Shown here in pieces: positions 22,033 through 29,378 of a stretch of 38,142 bases of DNA. The notes under the pieces are model-generated. The model saw only the letters and a program-made list of their open reading frames with translations, did not search any database and was not told where the DNA came from. The translations under genes were made by a program, and so were the position numbers. Within the stretch, counting starts at the first letter, position 1; each line of letters starts with the position of its first letter. The stretch is from a virus. The stretch is from positions 1-38,142 of IMG/VR virus record IMGVR_UViG_3300025319_000059; one strand, 5' to 3'.

Positions 22033-22377
22033 TCACCCTCTTTTTCTATCTAAATTATTTAAGTAATCTTCCAATGCTTTCTTAGACTTTGACGGACCCT
22101 GCAAAAACCCTTCAATAAGAATCAAATTTCTTAATCTTGCTTTTAACGCAAAATCATTCTTCCATCCAAAAAACCATGAGAAAAAACTTGGCTCATTTTT
22201 TGATAGTTCATTCTCTATAACAGACTTCCAGCTTGATATTAAATTCTTAAGTCCCTCAAGTGTAGGCTCCTTCTGGGAAAGATTATCTATCCAACCCTTT
22301 ACAACACTGCGAGTTTCATAATTAAGATCTTCAAACTTCTTGCCTGTTATTTCTTCTACTTTTCCGATTATATCCAT
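22033..22377 (-). CDS. Helical head-region protein, unknown
   Basis: A 114-residue, helical protein: IIGKVEEITGKKFEDLNYET, then GLKNLISSWKSVIENEL, a Trp/Phe-rich turn (SFFSWFFGWKND), then charged helices. It begins one base after the portal stop and ends inside the ribosome site of the next gene. Position suggests a minor head or portal-associated factor. No family is recognised. Confidence 0.6.
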   Translation of the reverse strand: MDIIGKVEEITGKKFEDLNYETRSVVKGWIDNLSQKEPTLEGLKNLISSWKSVIENELSKNEPSFFSWFFGWKNDFALKARLRNLILIEGFLQGPSKSKKALEDYLNNLDRKRG

Positions 22378-22378
22378 A

Positions 22379-24094
22379 TTAGGCTGTTGCTACCGGAGGC
22401 ATGGTTGCTCCCCCTGTTAAAAGACTCGGCTGATTAGGCTGCATTGGATTCATGGGGTTTGGAGGAGGATTCTTTTCCGCCTCCATTACATCTTTAACCT
22501 CATTAGCATTAAGTTCTGCAAATTCCAGTGATTTCTGTTTAACAATTTCATCTAAGGGCTTATTCAAAGGCATCAAAGACTTTGAGTACTGTAATTTTTG
22601 CAAAGTATCTGCAGTCTGTCCTGCAGAAGCGGAAAGATCTTTAACTTCACATTGATAACCCAATTCAGTGTCCCAATCTTTAGGACTTACCTCTTGACTA
22701 TAAATATGAGAAGTTTTTGAACCCTTCTTAAAAATCTTAACTGCATCTATCATATCTCCTGCAGCTTCCAATAACTTTATATACTTATTCCCAAATTCAA
22801 GCCAGGAATCCGAATAAAGAATAGCCATGCTTTTAACCCTTTCCTTTGCATTAGCCAAAGCAAGCTGAATCTCACCCAAAGTCACTTTTTGGGATTCAAC
22901 TGTTCCTTGTTGTGTAGAAGTAGCTGCAGTTGCTTTTTCGGCCAAAGTTAAAATAAATTGCAATTCATCAAGGGATTCTGACAAATCAGGAATTTCAACT
23001 CTCTTTATACCTTCATTAGGATTACCCGGATAAGGATACCAGCCAAAAGCAACCGCTTCAAAAGTCTGGGGTACAAAAAGCTCACCATCAGCATTGGCAG
23101 TAGAATCGTAATACTGCATACCAAAGTTTCTTAAAGTTCTATTCTCTACCATCTGACTAATCCAGCTATTTAAAATCTTATTAGGAGTCCGGATAATATC
23201 TGCAACACCATCAGACCAAAAATCTGTTCTTTCAACATCACTTCCCCATGAAGTAAAAGGAATATGATCCATCCAGTAATCATCTCTTGTCTCACCAATA
23301 AACTTATACAAAGGATCTTTGTATAAAATTTCCCGGCCTTCAGCAATTACTGAAAAAATAAAAATATCTCTCTTAAGTGTTTCATCATACACTTGTAAAT
23401 AATCTTCATTAAGTTCAACATAAGTCTCTCCCAACTCCGGATTAGAGAAATCAATTAATCCCAACTGAGCCATTCTTTCATTTTTTTCTTCCAAACTTCT
23501 TACATTATCTTCAGCCTTAATGAGTCCTGCTGCAGTAGCATAGAAATCTTTAAGCCTATTAATAGCTTTTTTATTGTAAAGAGGATTATTGAACAATGAA
23601 GAAAGGGGTCTAAATATGTGTTCCTGGCAAACGTGCCTAGCTGTATCTATGCTGGAAGGATCAACATATCTATTAACAAGCATATCTTGGGGATCTATCA
23701 CCTCAAAATAAAATTGACCATTAACAATGTTTAACTTTTTGAAAGTCCTGCCAAATAGGAAATTCTGCTTTTTATCTATAATATCCTTGATAACTAACTT
23801 ATTCTCCAATCCGCGTAATTTCCAATACTCATTGTAAAAAACTTCTTTTTGTGTATCATTATCGCGGTTACTGAAGTAAAGCATTGGAGGATCATCTACA
23901 TCTTTAAGATTTGTCTGGATGGAATATTTCATTAAGGGAACATTGACAGACTGTCTTTGAGTAAGCTGGTTAATCAAAACTTTATCGCGGTATAGGGTAT
24001 AATTGTCAGTCCAATCTTCGTGCCTTCTTTCCCTGAAGTTAAAGTCAGAATCTTTGTTTTTTGTTACAGCTACTAAAAATTGCTCGTCTGTCAT
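22379..24094 (-). CDS. Portal protein, P22-like podovirus type
   Basis: A 571-residue protein directly after the large terminase. It has a charged N-terminus (DFNFRERRHEDWTDNYTLYRDKV), a beta segment with FEVIDPQDMLVNRYVDPSSI, typical of portal proteins, a region with FTSWGSDVERTDFWSDGVADI, RTPNKILNSWISQMVENRTL and a helical clip or stem part (STQQGTVESQKVTLGEIQLAL, LYSDSWLEFGNKYIKLLE). The C-terminus is Pro/Asn/Met-rich. The ring would form the DNA channel and dock the terminase. Length and motif order agree with P22-like portals. Call by pattern and synteny. Confidence 0.8.
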   Translation of the reverse strand: MTDEQFLVAVTKNKDSDFNFRERRHEDWTDNYTLYRDKVLINQLTQRQSVNVPLMKYSIQTNLKDVDDPPMLYFSNRDNDTQKEVFYNEYWKLRGLENKLVIKDIIDKKQNFLFGRTFKKLNIVNGQFYFEVIDPQDMLVNRYVDPSSIDTARHVCQEHIFRPLSSLFNNPLYNKKAINRLKDFYATAAGLIKAEDNVRSLEEKNERMAQLGLIDFSNPELGETYVELNEDYLQVYDETLKRDIFIFSVIAEGREILYKDPLYKFIGETRDDYWMDHIPFTSWGSDVERTDFWSDGVADIIRTPNKILNSWISQMVENRTLRNFGMQYYDSTANADGELFVPQTFEAVAFGWYPYPGNPNEGIKRVEIPDLSESLDELQFILTLAEKATAATSTQQGTVESQKVTLGEIQLALANAKERVKSMAILYSDSWLEFGNKYIKLLEAAGDMIDAVKIFKKGSKTSHIYSQEVSPKDWDTELGYQCEVKDLSASAGQTADTLQKLQYSKSLMPLNKPLDEIVKQKSLEFAELNANEVKDVMEAEKNPPPNPMNPMQPNQPSLLTGGATMPPVATA

Positions 24095-24100
24095 AGTTTA

Positions 24101-25537
24101 TTATCCCGGAAGTCCTTTATAAAAGGGTTTTACGCCACTTTGCAAGATAACAGCCGGATCAATTCCATGATATATCTTAATTTTATTCTTGGCAAATGTT
24201 AATGCAAGTGCATCCGCGACATCAGGGGATTCAACACCTCGTTTACGCACATCTTCTTTCGGTTCAATCCTAATTTTACCACCACTGTCTTTCCTGTAAC
24301 GTATTTCAGTTAGCTGGATCCAGTCGCGGTCAGCTATTAATAAACCAGTTGATTTAATCCAAGTAAGAAGTCCATCCGGTCCTGCATATACTTCAGCCCT
24401 TACATTAGAAAAGTCCGATACTTTCTTTTTAGTATCCTTATCCAACTCTTTTTCTGCCGCTTCCCCAAAATTTACTGCATTAACTTTAGCTCCTTTACTT
24501 CTTAAATAATCAGTAACCCCTCCTCCAACCCCTCCATCATCTATAAATACATCTCTATCCCTAATACTGTTGTCTCGCATGAAGTTAAGTGTCTTGTCTC
24601 CTGTTAAGATCAGATCAGCCCCGGAGTCCTTGTCCAGTTTTTGTGCAGTTGAATCGGTCCTGAGTACCCAACAATTGTAGTTCCTGCCCCCCCTGGCTAC
24701 GTCTAGGCCCAGCCTACGGATCCCTGTCGGCTGATTCTGCCTATTTTCTGCAATACTTACATCTTCATCAGTAAATAAGTACATCCAGCCGGATTCATCA
24801 ACTTCGGATGCTTCCGGAAATCTACACTCATATAGCACCTTGAAAAAAGAATAGTTTTTATTTTCATCTATTACTTGTTGACTGATTCTCAATCCCTCAT
24901 TTAAACTTCTGTAGCAATCCCAAATTACCTTTTGATAAGCCGGGTCCTTAAAACTTGCAAGAAAATGGTTGCGGTTGAAGGGATTACCTATCTTACACAA
25001 AAAATTCTCAATAGGATTATCTCCTAACATCCTCATTACAAATGAATGGTCATTATCATCAATTAAAGCAGCCTCATCTTCCACAACATTAGGCGCTCCA
25101 AAACCCATAGCTTCCTTAGCAGATCCGATAAATACCTCACTGTACTGGTTATCTTTAATTTTGAAGGTGACATGACTTTTATTTCTGTAACGTCTTAATT
25201 CTTCCAGACTTTCCCCTTTGTCCGGCATATAACGGCTTTTGATATAATCATTATCAAAAATATGTGCATTAATTACTGCCATGATAATGTGAGCTTTTTC
25301 TTTGGTCCCTGCTACAATTGCCCATTTTTCCGGAAAACTGGCAGCACGAGTTAGTACAGCCAATCCAGCACTCATTGACTTGCCATAGCGCGTGTGACAC
25401 ATGATATGAAGTCTGGGAGAAGTTTTTTTTGCTATTGCAGAAAATATCTCATCTTCGCCTCCGGAAAGAAGAATAGGTTGGCCTGTATCATCTTTATAGA
25501 ATTTGTAAACCAACTCCTGAGTATCTGTTAAGTTCAT
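24101..25537 (-). CDS. terL: Terminase large subunit (packaging ATPase-nuclease)
   Basis: A 478-residue protein with both terminase domains. The ATPase has a Walker A variant CHTRYGKS (47-54), an IVAGTKEKA segment and Walker B VVEDEA (Asp154, Glu155). The RNase H-like nuclease has LGLDVARGGRN (Asp279), VFIDDGGVGGGV (Asp333, Asp334) and VESPDVADALAL (Asp439, Asp442). It overlaps the small terminase candidate by 4 nt (ATGA) and is followed by the portal gene at 6 nt. It cuts and pumps concatemeric DNA into the prohead. The short length is usual for small podovirus-type terminases. Confidence 0.92.
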   Translation of the reverse strand: MNLTDTQELVYKFYKDDTGQPILLSGGEDEIFSAIAKKTSPRLHIMCHTRYGKSMSAGLAVLTRAASFPEKWAIVAGTKEKAHIIMAVINAHIFDNDYIKSRYMPDKGESLEELRRYRNKSHVTFKIKDNQYSEVFIGSAKEAMGFGAPNVVEDEAALIDDNDHSFVMRMLGDNPIENFLCKIGNPFNRNHFLASFKDPAYQKVIWDCYRSLNEGLRISQQVIDENKNYSFFKVLYECRFPEASEVDESGWMYLFTDEDVSIAENRQNQPTGIRRLGLDVARGGRNYNCWVLRTDSTAQKLDKDSGADLILTGDKTLNFMRDNSIRDRDVFIDDGGVGGGVTDYLRSKGAKVNAVNFGEAAEKELDKDTKKKVSDFSNVRAEVYAGPDGLLTWIKSTGLLIADRDWIQLTEIRYRKDSGGKIRIEPKEDVRKRGVESPDVADALALTFAKNKIKIYHGIDPAVILQSGVKPFYKGLPG

Positions 25538-25878
25538 TTCTTACTTAAAATTATCCGGATATCGTTTGCGAGTTGATCCAGTTGGGGAAGATTAATACCA
25601 CCGGAGATTTCCTGTCTTGCTTTTCCTATTATCGTTTCAATTATATCCTGAAGCATTTTACCATCTGGGGCTTTAGTATATATCCTCATAAACTTTCCTT
25701 TATTGTCTAATACTTGAAGTTCTCCCAATCCCAACTGAAGTGCTGTCCTGGCGATCTCCTCCCACTTTTCTAAATATATCCTAGTTAAAGCATCTCTGGC
25801 AGCTGCCGCCTCTATAGTCTTTTTATGTTTTGAACCTTTCTTTGGGCCAGATCCGGGCCTTGCTCCACCTTTTGACAT
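25534..25878 (-). CDS. Terminase small subunit candidate
   Basis: A 114-residue protein starting KGGARPGSGPKKGSKHKK, a basic N-terminus common in phage small terminases and related DNA-binding proteins. Helices follow (EAAAARDALTRIYLEKWEEIA; LQDIIETIIGKARQEI). It overlaps the large terminase by ATGA, the usual place for the small subunit, which recognises packaging sites on DNA. No classical helix-turn-helix motif is obvious by eye, so the call rests mainly on position and N-terminal style. Confidence 0.65.
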   Translation of the reverse strand: MSKGGARPGSGPKKGSKHKKTIEAAAARDALTRIYLEKWEEIARTALQLGLGELQVLDNKGKFMRIYTKAPDGKMLQDIIETIIGKARQEISGGINLPQLDQLANDIRIILSKK

Positions 25879-25896
25879 ATTAAGAAGTTAGACAGC

Positions 25897-25926
25897 ATTT
25901 TATTGAATAAAAATTCAATAGTTCAA
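25897..25926 (-). promoter_or_regulatory. Possible promoter before the terminase genes
   Basis: TTGAAC (25926-25921), an 18-nt spacer and TAAAAT (25902-25897) on the minus strand. The spacer is almost all a perfect inverted repeat, TATTGAAT, four T, ATTCAATA (25901-25920). The -35 match is weak. The palindrome could be an operator or an AT-only stem. Confidence 0.4.
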
Positions 25927-25962
25927 GCCATCAGTTCTACAGAATAATATTAACACGAAGGT

Positions 25963-26202
25963 CTAATTCTTCACAACTTTTTTCTTTTTAAGGACTTCCC
26001 GGGGATCAACCACAACAGTTTTACCTGTAAACTTGTCGTGTATATTAAGGATGGGATCATTGTAAGGAGCCATTTCCATTTCCTTTAAATACTTTTTCTG
26101 ATCCTCCGGAGAAGCAATCAAATAAACAACCTTACACTTCTTGTAACTTAATCCGCGAAGCTTTGCATACTTCCTGATTAACTTAAAAATCTTAGCACTC
26201 AT
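25963..26202 (-). CDS. Small basic protein of unknown function
   Basis: A 79-residue, Lys-rich protein (KIFKLIRKYAKLRGLSYKKCK, then YLIASPEDQKKYLKEMEM, then a KKKKVV end). It follows the Tad2-like gene by one base. No family is recognised. Basic composition could suit nucleic-acid binding. Confidence 0.55.
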   Translation of the reverse strand: MSAKIFKLIRKYAKLRGLSYKKCKVVYLIASPEDQKKYLKEMEMAPYNDPILNIHDKFTGKTVVVDPREVLKKKKVVKN

Positions 26203-26203
26203 A

Positions 26204-26458
26204 TTAGTTTTCTTGTAAGATAACCCAGTCTACTCCAAGCAAATCTCCATCATTTATAACCCACGAATGGAAACTTCCATCAGCATTATGAATTTGCAAA
26301 AAACCATCTTTAAGTAAACCATATACATTTTCGTCATGCCATTCAAGTTTAGTTATTCTCTCTCCACTAATAACTGCTCTAATTGCATCCGGAAAGTCAA
26401 CTTCTTTTTTTGCTTTTTGTTTTATTAGCGGACTTGTGATTCTAATTTCTTCATCCAT
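26204..26458 (-). CDS. Tad2-like protein (DUF2829 pattern), anti-Thoeris family candidate
   Basis: An 84-residue protein from the ATG at 26458, chosen because AGGTGA lies 6 nt upstream. A GTG at 26464 is an alternative. The pattern from residue 20 on is VDFPDAIRAVISGERITKLEW, then a short loop, VYGLLKDGFLQI, and SWVINDGDLLGVDWVILQ. This matches the small SH3-like phage family that includes Tad2, whose studied members bind the Thoeris signal molecule and block that defence. Many relatives are untested, so activity is inferred. It sits in the early-type region near the SSB-like gene. Confidence 0.6.
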   Translation of the reverse strand: MDEEIRITSPLIKQKAKKEVDFPDAIRAVISGERITKLEWHDENVYGLLKDGFLQIHNADGSFHSWVINDGDLLGVDWVILQEN

Positions 26459-26488
26459 AATCACTCACCTCATTTCATTAATCTTTTC

Positions 26489-26516
26489 AGTCCTCCACCT
26501 ATTAAGATAGAGGACT
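26489..26516 (-). promoter_or_regulatory. Hairpin between SSB-like and Tad2-like genes
   Basis: AGTCCTC pairs with GAGGACT over 7 bp, with a further TAT/ATA pair inside. No T-run follows, so it is not an ordinary terminator. It may control translation of the Tad2-like gene, which starts about 30 nt later. Confidence 0.45.
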
Positions 26517-26523
26517 CAAGAGA

Positions 26524-27306
26524 CTAAAATGGAACTTCCTCATTTTCTACATCAACCGGAGGGGGAGGAGATTCTTCGCCCTCCTCCGCAGATCTAACTG
26601 CAATTAAAGATGCTAAAGTATCTTCAAAACTATCTACTTGATCTCTCAAGAAGGTAAACACTCCCGGATCGGCAACAACAATAGGAAACTCTTTTTCATC
26701 TTTCATTATCTCAAAGTTTATAATCCATGTTGGACCATAATCTGTTTTCTGCTTTTCAGTTGTCAATTTAACCCTCATAGCAAACATAGGAATTGGAACT
26801 GGCTTTGCATTGGTATATTTGCTTGCTTCCTTGCCAAATTCCCACATCTTCTTTAACTTAGTTCCAGTCAGATACATGATAAAGGGTTTCAAATCCCCTC
26901 CATTAACAATAGCTCCGGCCATAATCTGATTAAAAACATCCTTTTTATTAAGTCCGTCTACTCTAAAACCCTTGCTGATTGTTAAAATATGGCACTCTAC
27001 TGATTCAAATTGTTCACCTGTAGACTTATAGAAAAACCATCCATCATTAGGTTCTGATCCGTCTGCTAATTGGTTTGTAGTACTTTTACCAAGCTTATGT
27101 ACTTTCAGAAGCGGTGATTGACCACCCAGGTTGGCAGTACCCACCTTAGCATTATCTTTATAAAGTTGCATCAAGACCGGATTAGTCTGGACTTCAGCCA
27201 AAGCATTTTCAGCTTCCTTTTTTTCTTCTTCTTTGACTTCTATTTCAACTTTGTTTTTAGCTTTGATTGCTTCAGCAGCTTTTTTTGCTTTTTCGTAACC
27301 TGTCAT
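26524..27306 (-). CDS. Single-stranded-DNA-binding-like protein with SSB-type tail
   Basis: A 260-residue protein. A Lys/Glu-rich N-terminal helix (1-40) precedes a beta-rich body: SPLLKVHKLGKSTTNQ, GWFFYKSTGEQFESVECHILTISKG, PIPMFAMRVKLTTEKQ, PTWIINFEIMKD. The acidic C-terminal tail ends ENEEVPF. Acidic tails finishing in Pro-Phe are the protein-interaction hook of SSB-type proteins. This suggests a phage ssDNA-binding protein that recruits host replication factors. No other replication protein is seen, which fits host dependence. A GGGGGTGA ribosome site lies 5 nt upstream, within the previous gene's stop. Confidence 0.55.
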   Translation of the reverse strand: MTGYEKAKKAAEAIKAKNKVEIEVKEEEKKEAENALAEVQTNPVLMQLYKDNAKVGTANLGGQSPLLKVHKLGKSTTNQLADGSEPNDGWFFYKSTGEQFESVECHILTISKGFRVDGLNKKDVFNQIMAGAIVNGGDLKPFIMYLTGTKLKKMWEFGKEASKYTNAKPVPIPMFAMRVKLTTEKQKTDYGPTWIINFEIMKDEKEFPIVVADPGVFTFLRDQVDSFEDTLASLIAVRSAEEGEESPPPPVDVENEEVPF

Positions 27307-27312
27307 AATTTC

Positions 27313-27435
27313 TCACCCCCTTGTATGTATACTCTCACTCAAGTTCCTAGTAAAAAATTCATCTTCCGGAAAGATGTCTATCAAATACGGTTCTTTTTCT
27401 TTTTCCCAAATCTTTTTAATTTTATAAATCTTCAT
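27313..27435 (-). CDS. Small acidic/aromatic protein coupled to the SSB-like gene
   Basis: A 40-residue protein: MKIYKIKKIWEKEKEPYLID, then IFPEDEFFTRNLSESIHTRG. I choose the ATG at 27435 because AAAGGAA lies 8 nt upstream. The frame is open further up, but that part is low-complexity and has no ribosome site. Its stop lies in the ribosome site of the SSB-like gene, so the two are probably coupled. Function is unknown. Confidence 0.55.
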   Translation of the reverse strand: MKIYKIKKIWEKEKEPYLIDIFPEDEFFTRNLSESIHTRG

Positions 27436-27574
27436 TCGGAATTTCCTTTTGGAAAAAGAAAAATGGGAAAATTTAATACGTTTGAAAAAAATAGGAAAAT
27501 TCCATCTTATAAACCAAATAAACTTTGTCTTAAAGTTAAGCCTTTTAAATACATCTGTGGAGTTCATATAACTC

Positions 27575-27604
27575 ATATTACCAAGCAACCGCTTGCTCTG
27601 TCAA
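27575..27604 (-). promoter_or_regulatory. Promoter before the SSB-like gene pair
   Basis: TTGACA (27604-27599), an 18-nt spacer and TAATAT (27580-27575). The spacer starts GAGCAA and holds CAAGC-GGTT-GCTTG, a short palindrome. The layout nearly duplicates the promoter at 30957-30986. Transcripts would have a leader of about 130 nt before the 27435 start, which I found otherwise empty. Confidence 0.6.
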
Positions 27605-27867
27605 GAGTCAGTTTTTTCCGGATCCGAAGGAGGAATTATAGCATCTACAACTTTTTCTATAAGTGGCTTAGAAGCTTCTATTTTAGCTTGTCTAGCTGCA
27701 ACAGCCTTCTTAGACAGTTCTTTATAATAATCAGTACCATACTTCTTCAAATTAGCCCTAGCTCCCTTTTTACCAATATTTTTATAAAATTCCCTACCAT
27801 GTCTTTTGAACGTAGTAAGTCCTCCGCGCCGGGAAAAGTTTTTATGTTCTAAATTATTTTTAGTCAT
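27601..27867 (-). CDS. KGG-repeat-like small basic protein
   Basis: An 88-residue, basic protein. Three copies of a short motif are visible: RRGGLTTFKRHGREFYKNIG, then KKGARANLKKYGTDYYKELS, then KKAVAARQAKIE. The spacing (GG, variable, G-x-x-[FY]-Y-x-x-[IL]) matches the KGG motif of stress-type proteins in which a Gly pair is followed by an aromatic turn. The C-terminus has a short acidic-proline end. It is preceded by one copy of the shared intergenic leader. Function in phages is unknown. Confidence 0.6.
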   Translation of the reverse strand: MTKNNLEHKNFSRRGGLTTFKRHGREFYKNIGKKGARANLKKYGTDYYKELSKKAVAARQAKIEASKPLIEKVVDAIIPPSDPEKTDS

Positions 27868-27889
27868 ATTCTCTTTGGTAATAAGTTAT

Positions 27890-28063
27890 TTAATCCGATA
27901 AATCTATTTCTTCTACTTCTAAACAATCTTCATTCCTAATGGTTTCACTTGTTAGTATTTTTCCACATCTTGAACACACAACGGTCATCAATGGATTTCT
28001 AAGACTAAAGTCCCAATCATGCTTTAATGGATTTTTCTTTTCATCTACAAATGGTTTATTCAT
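27890..28063 (-). CDS. Small protein with one CxxC knuckle
   Basis: A 57-residue protein: MNKPFVDEKKNPLKHDWDFS, then LMTVVCSRCGKILTSETI and an acidic end. The Cys-Ser-Arg-Cys pair suggests a half zinc ribbon, with a later single Cys. Its start overlaps the preceding stop (ATGA). Function is unknown; it may bind nucleic acid or a host protein. Confidence 0.6.
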   Translation of the reverse strand: MNKPFVDEKKNPLKHDWDFSLRNPLMTVVCSRCGKILTSETIRNEDCLEVEEIDLSD

Positions 28064-28209
28064 TTCTTTTTAAGTAACTTCTTAATATATTCAATTATTC
28101 TCTCTTTAGTTGCATTTGGTTCTACTCCCCATTCATCAAAAATAAATAGTAAATGTTCTAGTACAAATCTTTCTGGTTTTATCTTCCCCTCTTTTGGTTT
28201 ATTTTTCAT
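28060..28209 (-). CDS. Small helical protein, unknown
   Basis: A 49-residue protein: MKNKPKEGKIKPERFVLEHL, then LFIFDEWGVEPNATKERIIE and a Lys-rich helix. It is preceded by the shared leader and its stop overlaps the next start by ATGA. Length, ribosome site and overlap support a real gene. No family is recognised. Confidence 0.55.
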   Translation of the reverse strand: MKNKPKEGKIKPERFVLEHLLFIFDEWGVEPNATKERIIEYIKKLLKKK

Positions 28210-28227
28210 ATTTCTCTTTAGTAAAAG

Positions 28228-28449
28228 TTATTTAATGTCTGATGATGATATAAACCTGACTCCGTAAAGTTCGCCATACTCACCGCTTTTAAGTGCTTTA
28301 TTAAGTGGCTTAATTCTTTCCGATTTGTTGCTATATGGAACACGCTTGTTAATTTTGAATGTAAACGATAATCCAAACAAATTAAAAACCTTCTCAAACT
28401 TGGTTCTGTTGTAAGTTACACTAATCCATCTTGTTTTCTTCTTTTTCAT
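28228..28449 (-). CDS. Small basic protein, unknown
   Basis: A 73-residue, Lys/Arg-rich protein (MKKKKTRWISVTYNRTKFEK, then FNLFGLSFTFKINKRVPYSN). It is preceded by the shared leader with AAAGAGG, and the leader for the next gene begins at its TAA. Basic character suggests RNA or DNA contact. No family is recognised. Confidence 0.55.
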   Translation of the reverse strand: MKKKKTRWISVTYNRTKFEKVFNLFGLSFTFKINKRVPYSNKSERIKPLNKALKSGEYGELYGVRFISSSDIK

Positions 28450-28470
28450 ATCCTCTTTGGTAAAAGTTAT

Positions 28471-28605
28471 TTAATTTGGCACTCTCATTTCTCTACCGCA
28501 TTTATCACAAGTTACTTTCTTAAAAGGCTTTACTCCCACAAAGACTATAATTATCTGGTTTCCACAAACACAACTAAATTCTTTTTCTGGTATTTTCTTT
28601 TTCAT
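28471..28605 (-). CDS. Small zinc-ribbon protein
   Basis: A 44-residue protein: MKKKIPEKEFSCVCGNQIII, then VFVGVKPFKKVTCDKCGREM. CxC and CxxC pairs separated by about 20 residues form a compact zinc ribbon. The shared leader precedes it. Such tiny ribbons often adapt transcription or bind nucleic acid in phages. Specific role is unknown. Confidence 0.6.
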   Translation of the reverse strand: MKKKIPEKEFSCVCGNQIIIVFVGVKPFKKVTCDKCGREMRVPN

Positions 28606-28632
28606 ATCCTCTTTGGTAAAAGTTATTATATT

Positions 28633-28660
28633 AAGAAGCCCGATATTTTTCAGGCTTCTT
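28633..28660 (-). terminator. Hairpin terminator candidate after the hexapeptide-repeat gene
   Basis: AAGAAGCCTGA and TCGGGCTTCTT form an 11-bp stem (one G-U pair) with a 6-nt loop. The stop codon lies in the first arm. The tail is AT-rich with a late TTTT rather than a tight T-run, so termination may be partial. Confidence 0.5.
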
Positions 28661-29336
28661 GTATAACCGCTTTGTAAACCTTTTCATCAATCTTTACTTC
28701 CACTTCTTTTCCAACTAAACTTTCTTCTTTGGTTTCGTCTAACTTCGGATTGCTACAAAGTAATTCATAACCATCTTCCAATTCAACTTTTTCTATTTCT
28801 TCAGTTTTGCTTTTAAGATGATAGAAATACCCTCCGATAAGTTTTAACTCACCATAAACCCGAGCATCACCATAAACCCAAGCATCACCAGAAACCTGAG
28901 CATTACCATAAACCCGAGCATCACCATAAACCCAAGCATCACCAGAAACCTGAGCATTACCAGAAACCTGAGCATCACCAGAAACCTGAGCATTACCATA
29001 AACCTGAGCATTACCATAAACCTGAGCATTACCATAAACCTGAGCATTACTAGAAACCTGAGCATTACCATAAACCCAAGCATTACCATAAACCCAAGCA
29101 TCACCATAAACCTGAGCATTACCAGAAACCTGAGCATTACCAGAAACCTGAGCATTACCAGAAACCTGAGCATTACCATAAACCCAAGCATTTTCGTCTT
29201 GTGATAGATTTCCCTCTTTTTCAACCCATCCACCTTTTTCTCCTTTTTTTATATCATTAAAGTCTTTTAGAGATTCTATTCTGTGTAAAGTTTTTCCAAA
29301 ATATTCTTTGGTTTCTTTTATTAGTTTAAACTTCAT
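28650..29336 (-). CDS. Hexapeptide-repeat (beta-helix) protein
   Basis: A 228-residue protein. The N-terminal 48 residues include KLIKETKEYFGKTLHRIESL and KGEKGGWVEKEGNLSQDE, a common lead-in of phage proteins of this kind. Nineteen consecutive hexapeptides follow (49-162), each [ND]-A-[QWR]-V-[YS]-[GS], which would stack as a left-handed beta-helix. The C-terminal 66 residues form a separate charged domain. An AGAAGGTGA ribosome site lies 7 nt before the ATG. It also lies inside a five-codon mini-ORF (29357-29340) that starts from the shared leader, so the gene may be translationally tuned. Role is unknown. Confidence 0.7.
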   Translation of the reverse strand: MKFKLIKETKEYFGKTLHRIESLKDFNDIKKGEKGGWVEKEGNLSQDENAWVYGNAQVSGNAQVSGNAQVSGNAQVYGDAWVYGNAWVYGNAQVSSNAQVYGNAQVYGNAQVYGNAQVSGDAQVSGNAQVSGDAWVYGDARVYGNAQVSGDAWVYGDARVYGELKLIGGYFYHLKSKTEEIEKVELEDGYELLCSNPKLDETKEESLVGKEVEVKIDEKVYKAVIQEA

Positions 29337-29378
29337 AATTTATTCACCTTCTTTCATATTCCTCTTTGGTAAGTTATT

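Noticed and set aside
27436-27588. Extension of the 40-residue gene to 91 residues
   Set aside because: The upstream part is low-complexity, lies within the promoter leader and has no ribosome site; AAAGGAA is placed for the shorter form.
28860-29180. Regular 18-nt repeats that could look like a CRISPR array
   Set aside because: Units are contiguous without spacers and encode a hexapeptide in frame.
28844-29233. 129-codon Met/Leu/Phe-rich frame inside the hexapeptide-repeat gene
   Set aside because: It is a shifted reading of the same 18-nt repeat and has no own start signal; the hexapeptide frame has a ribosome site and unique ends.
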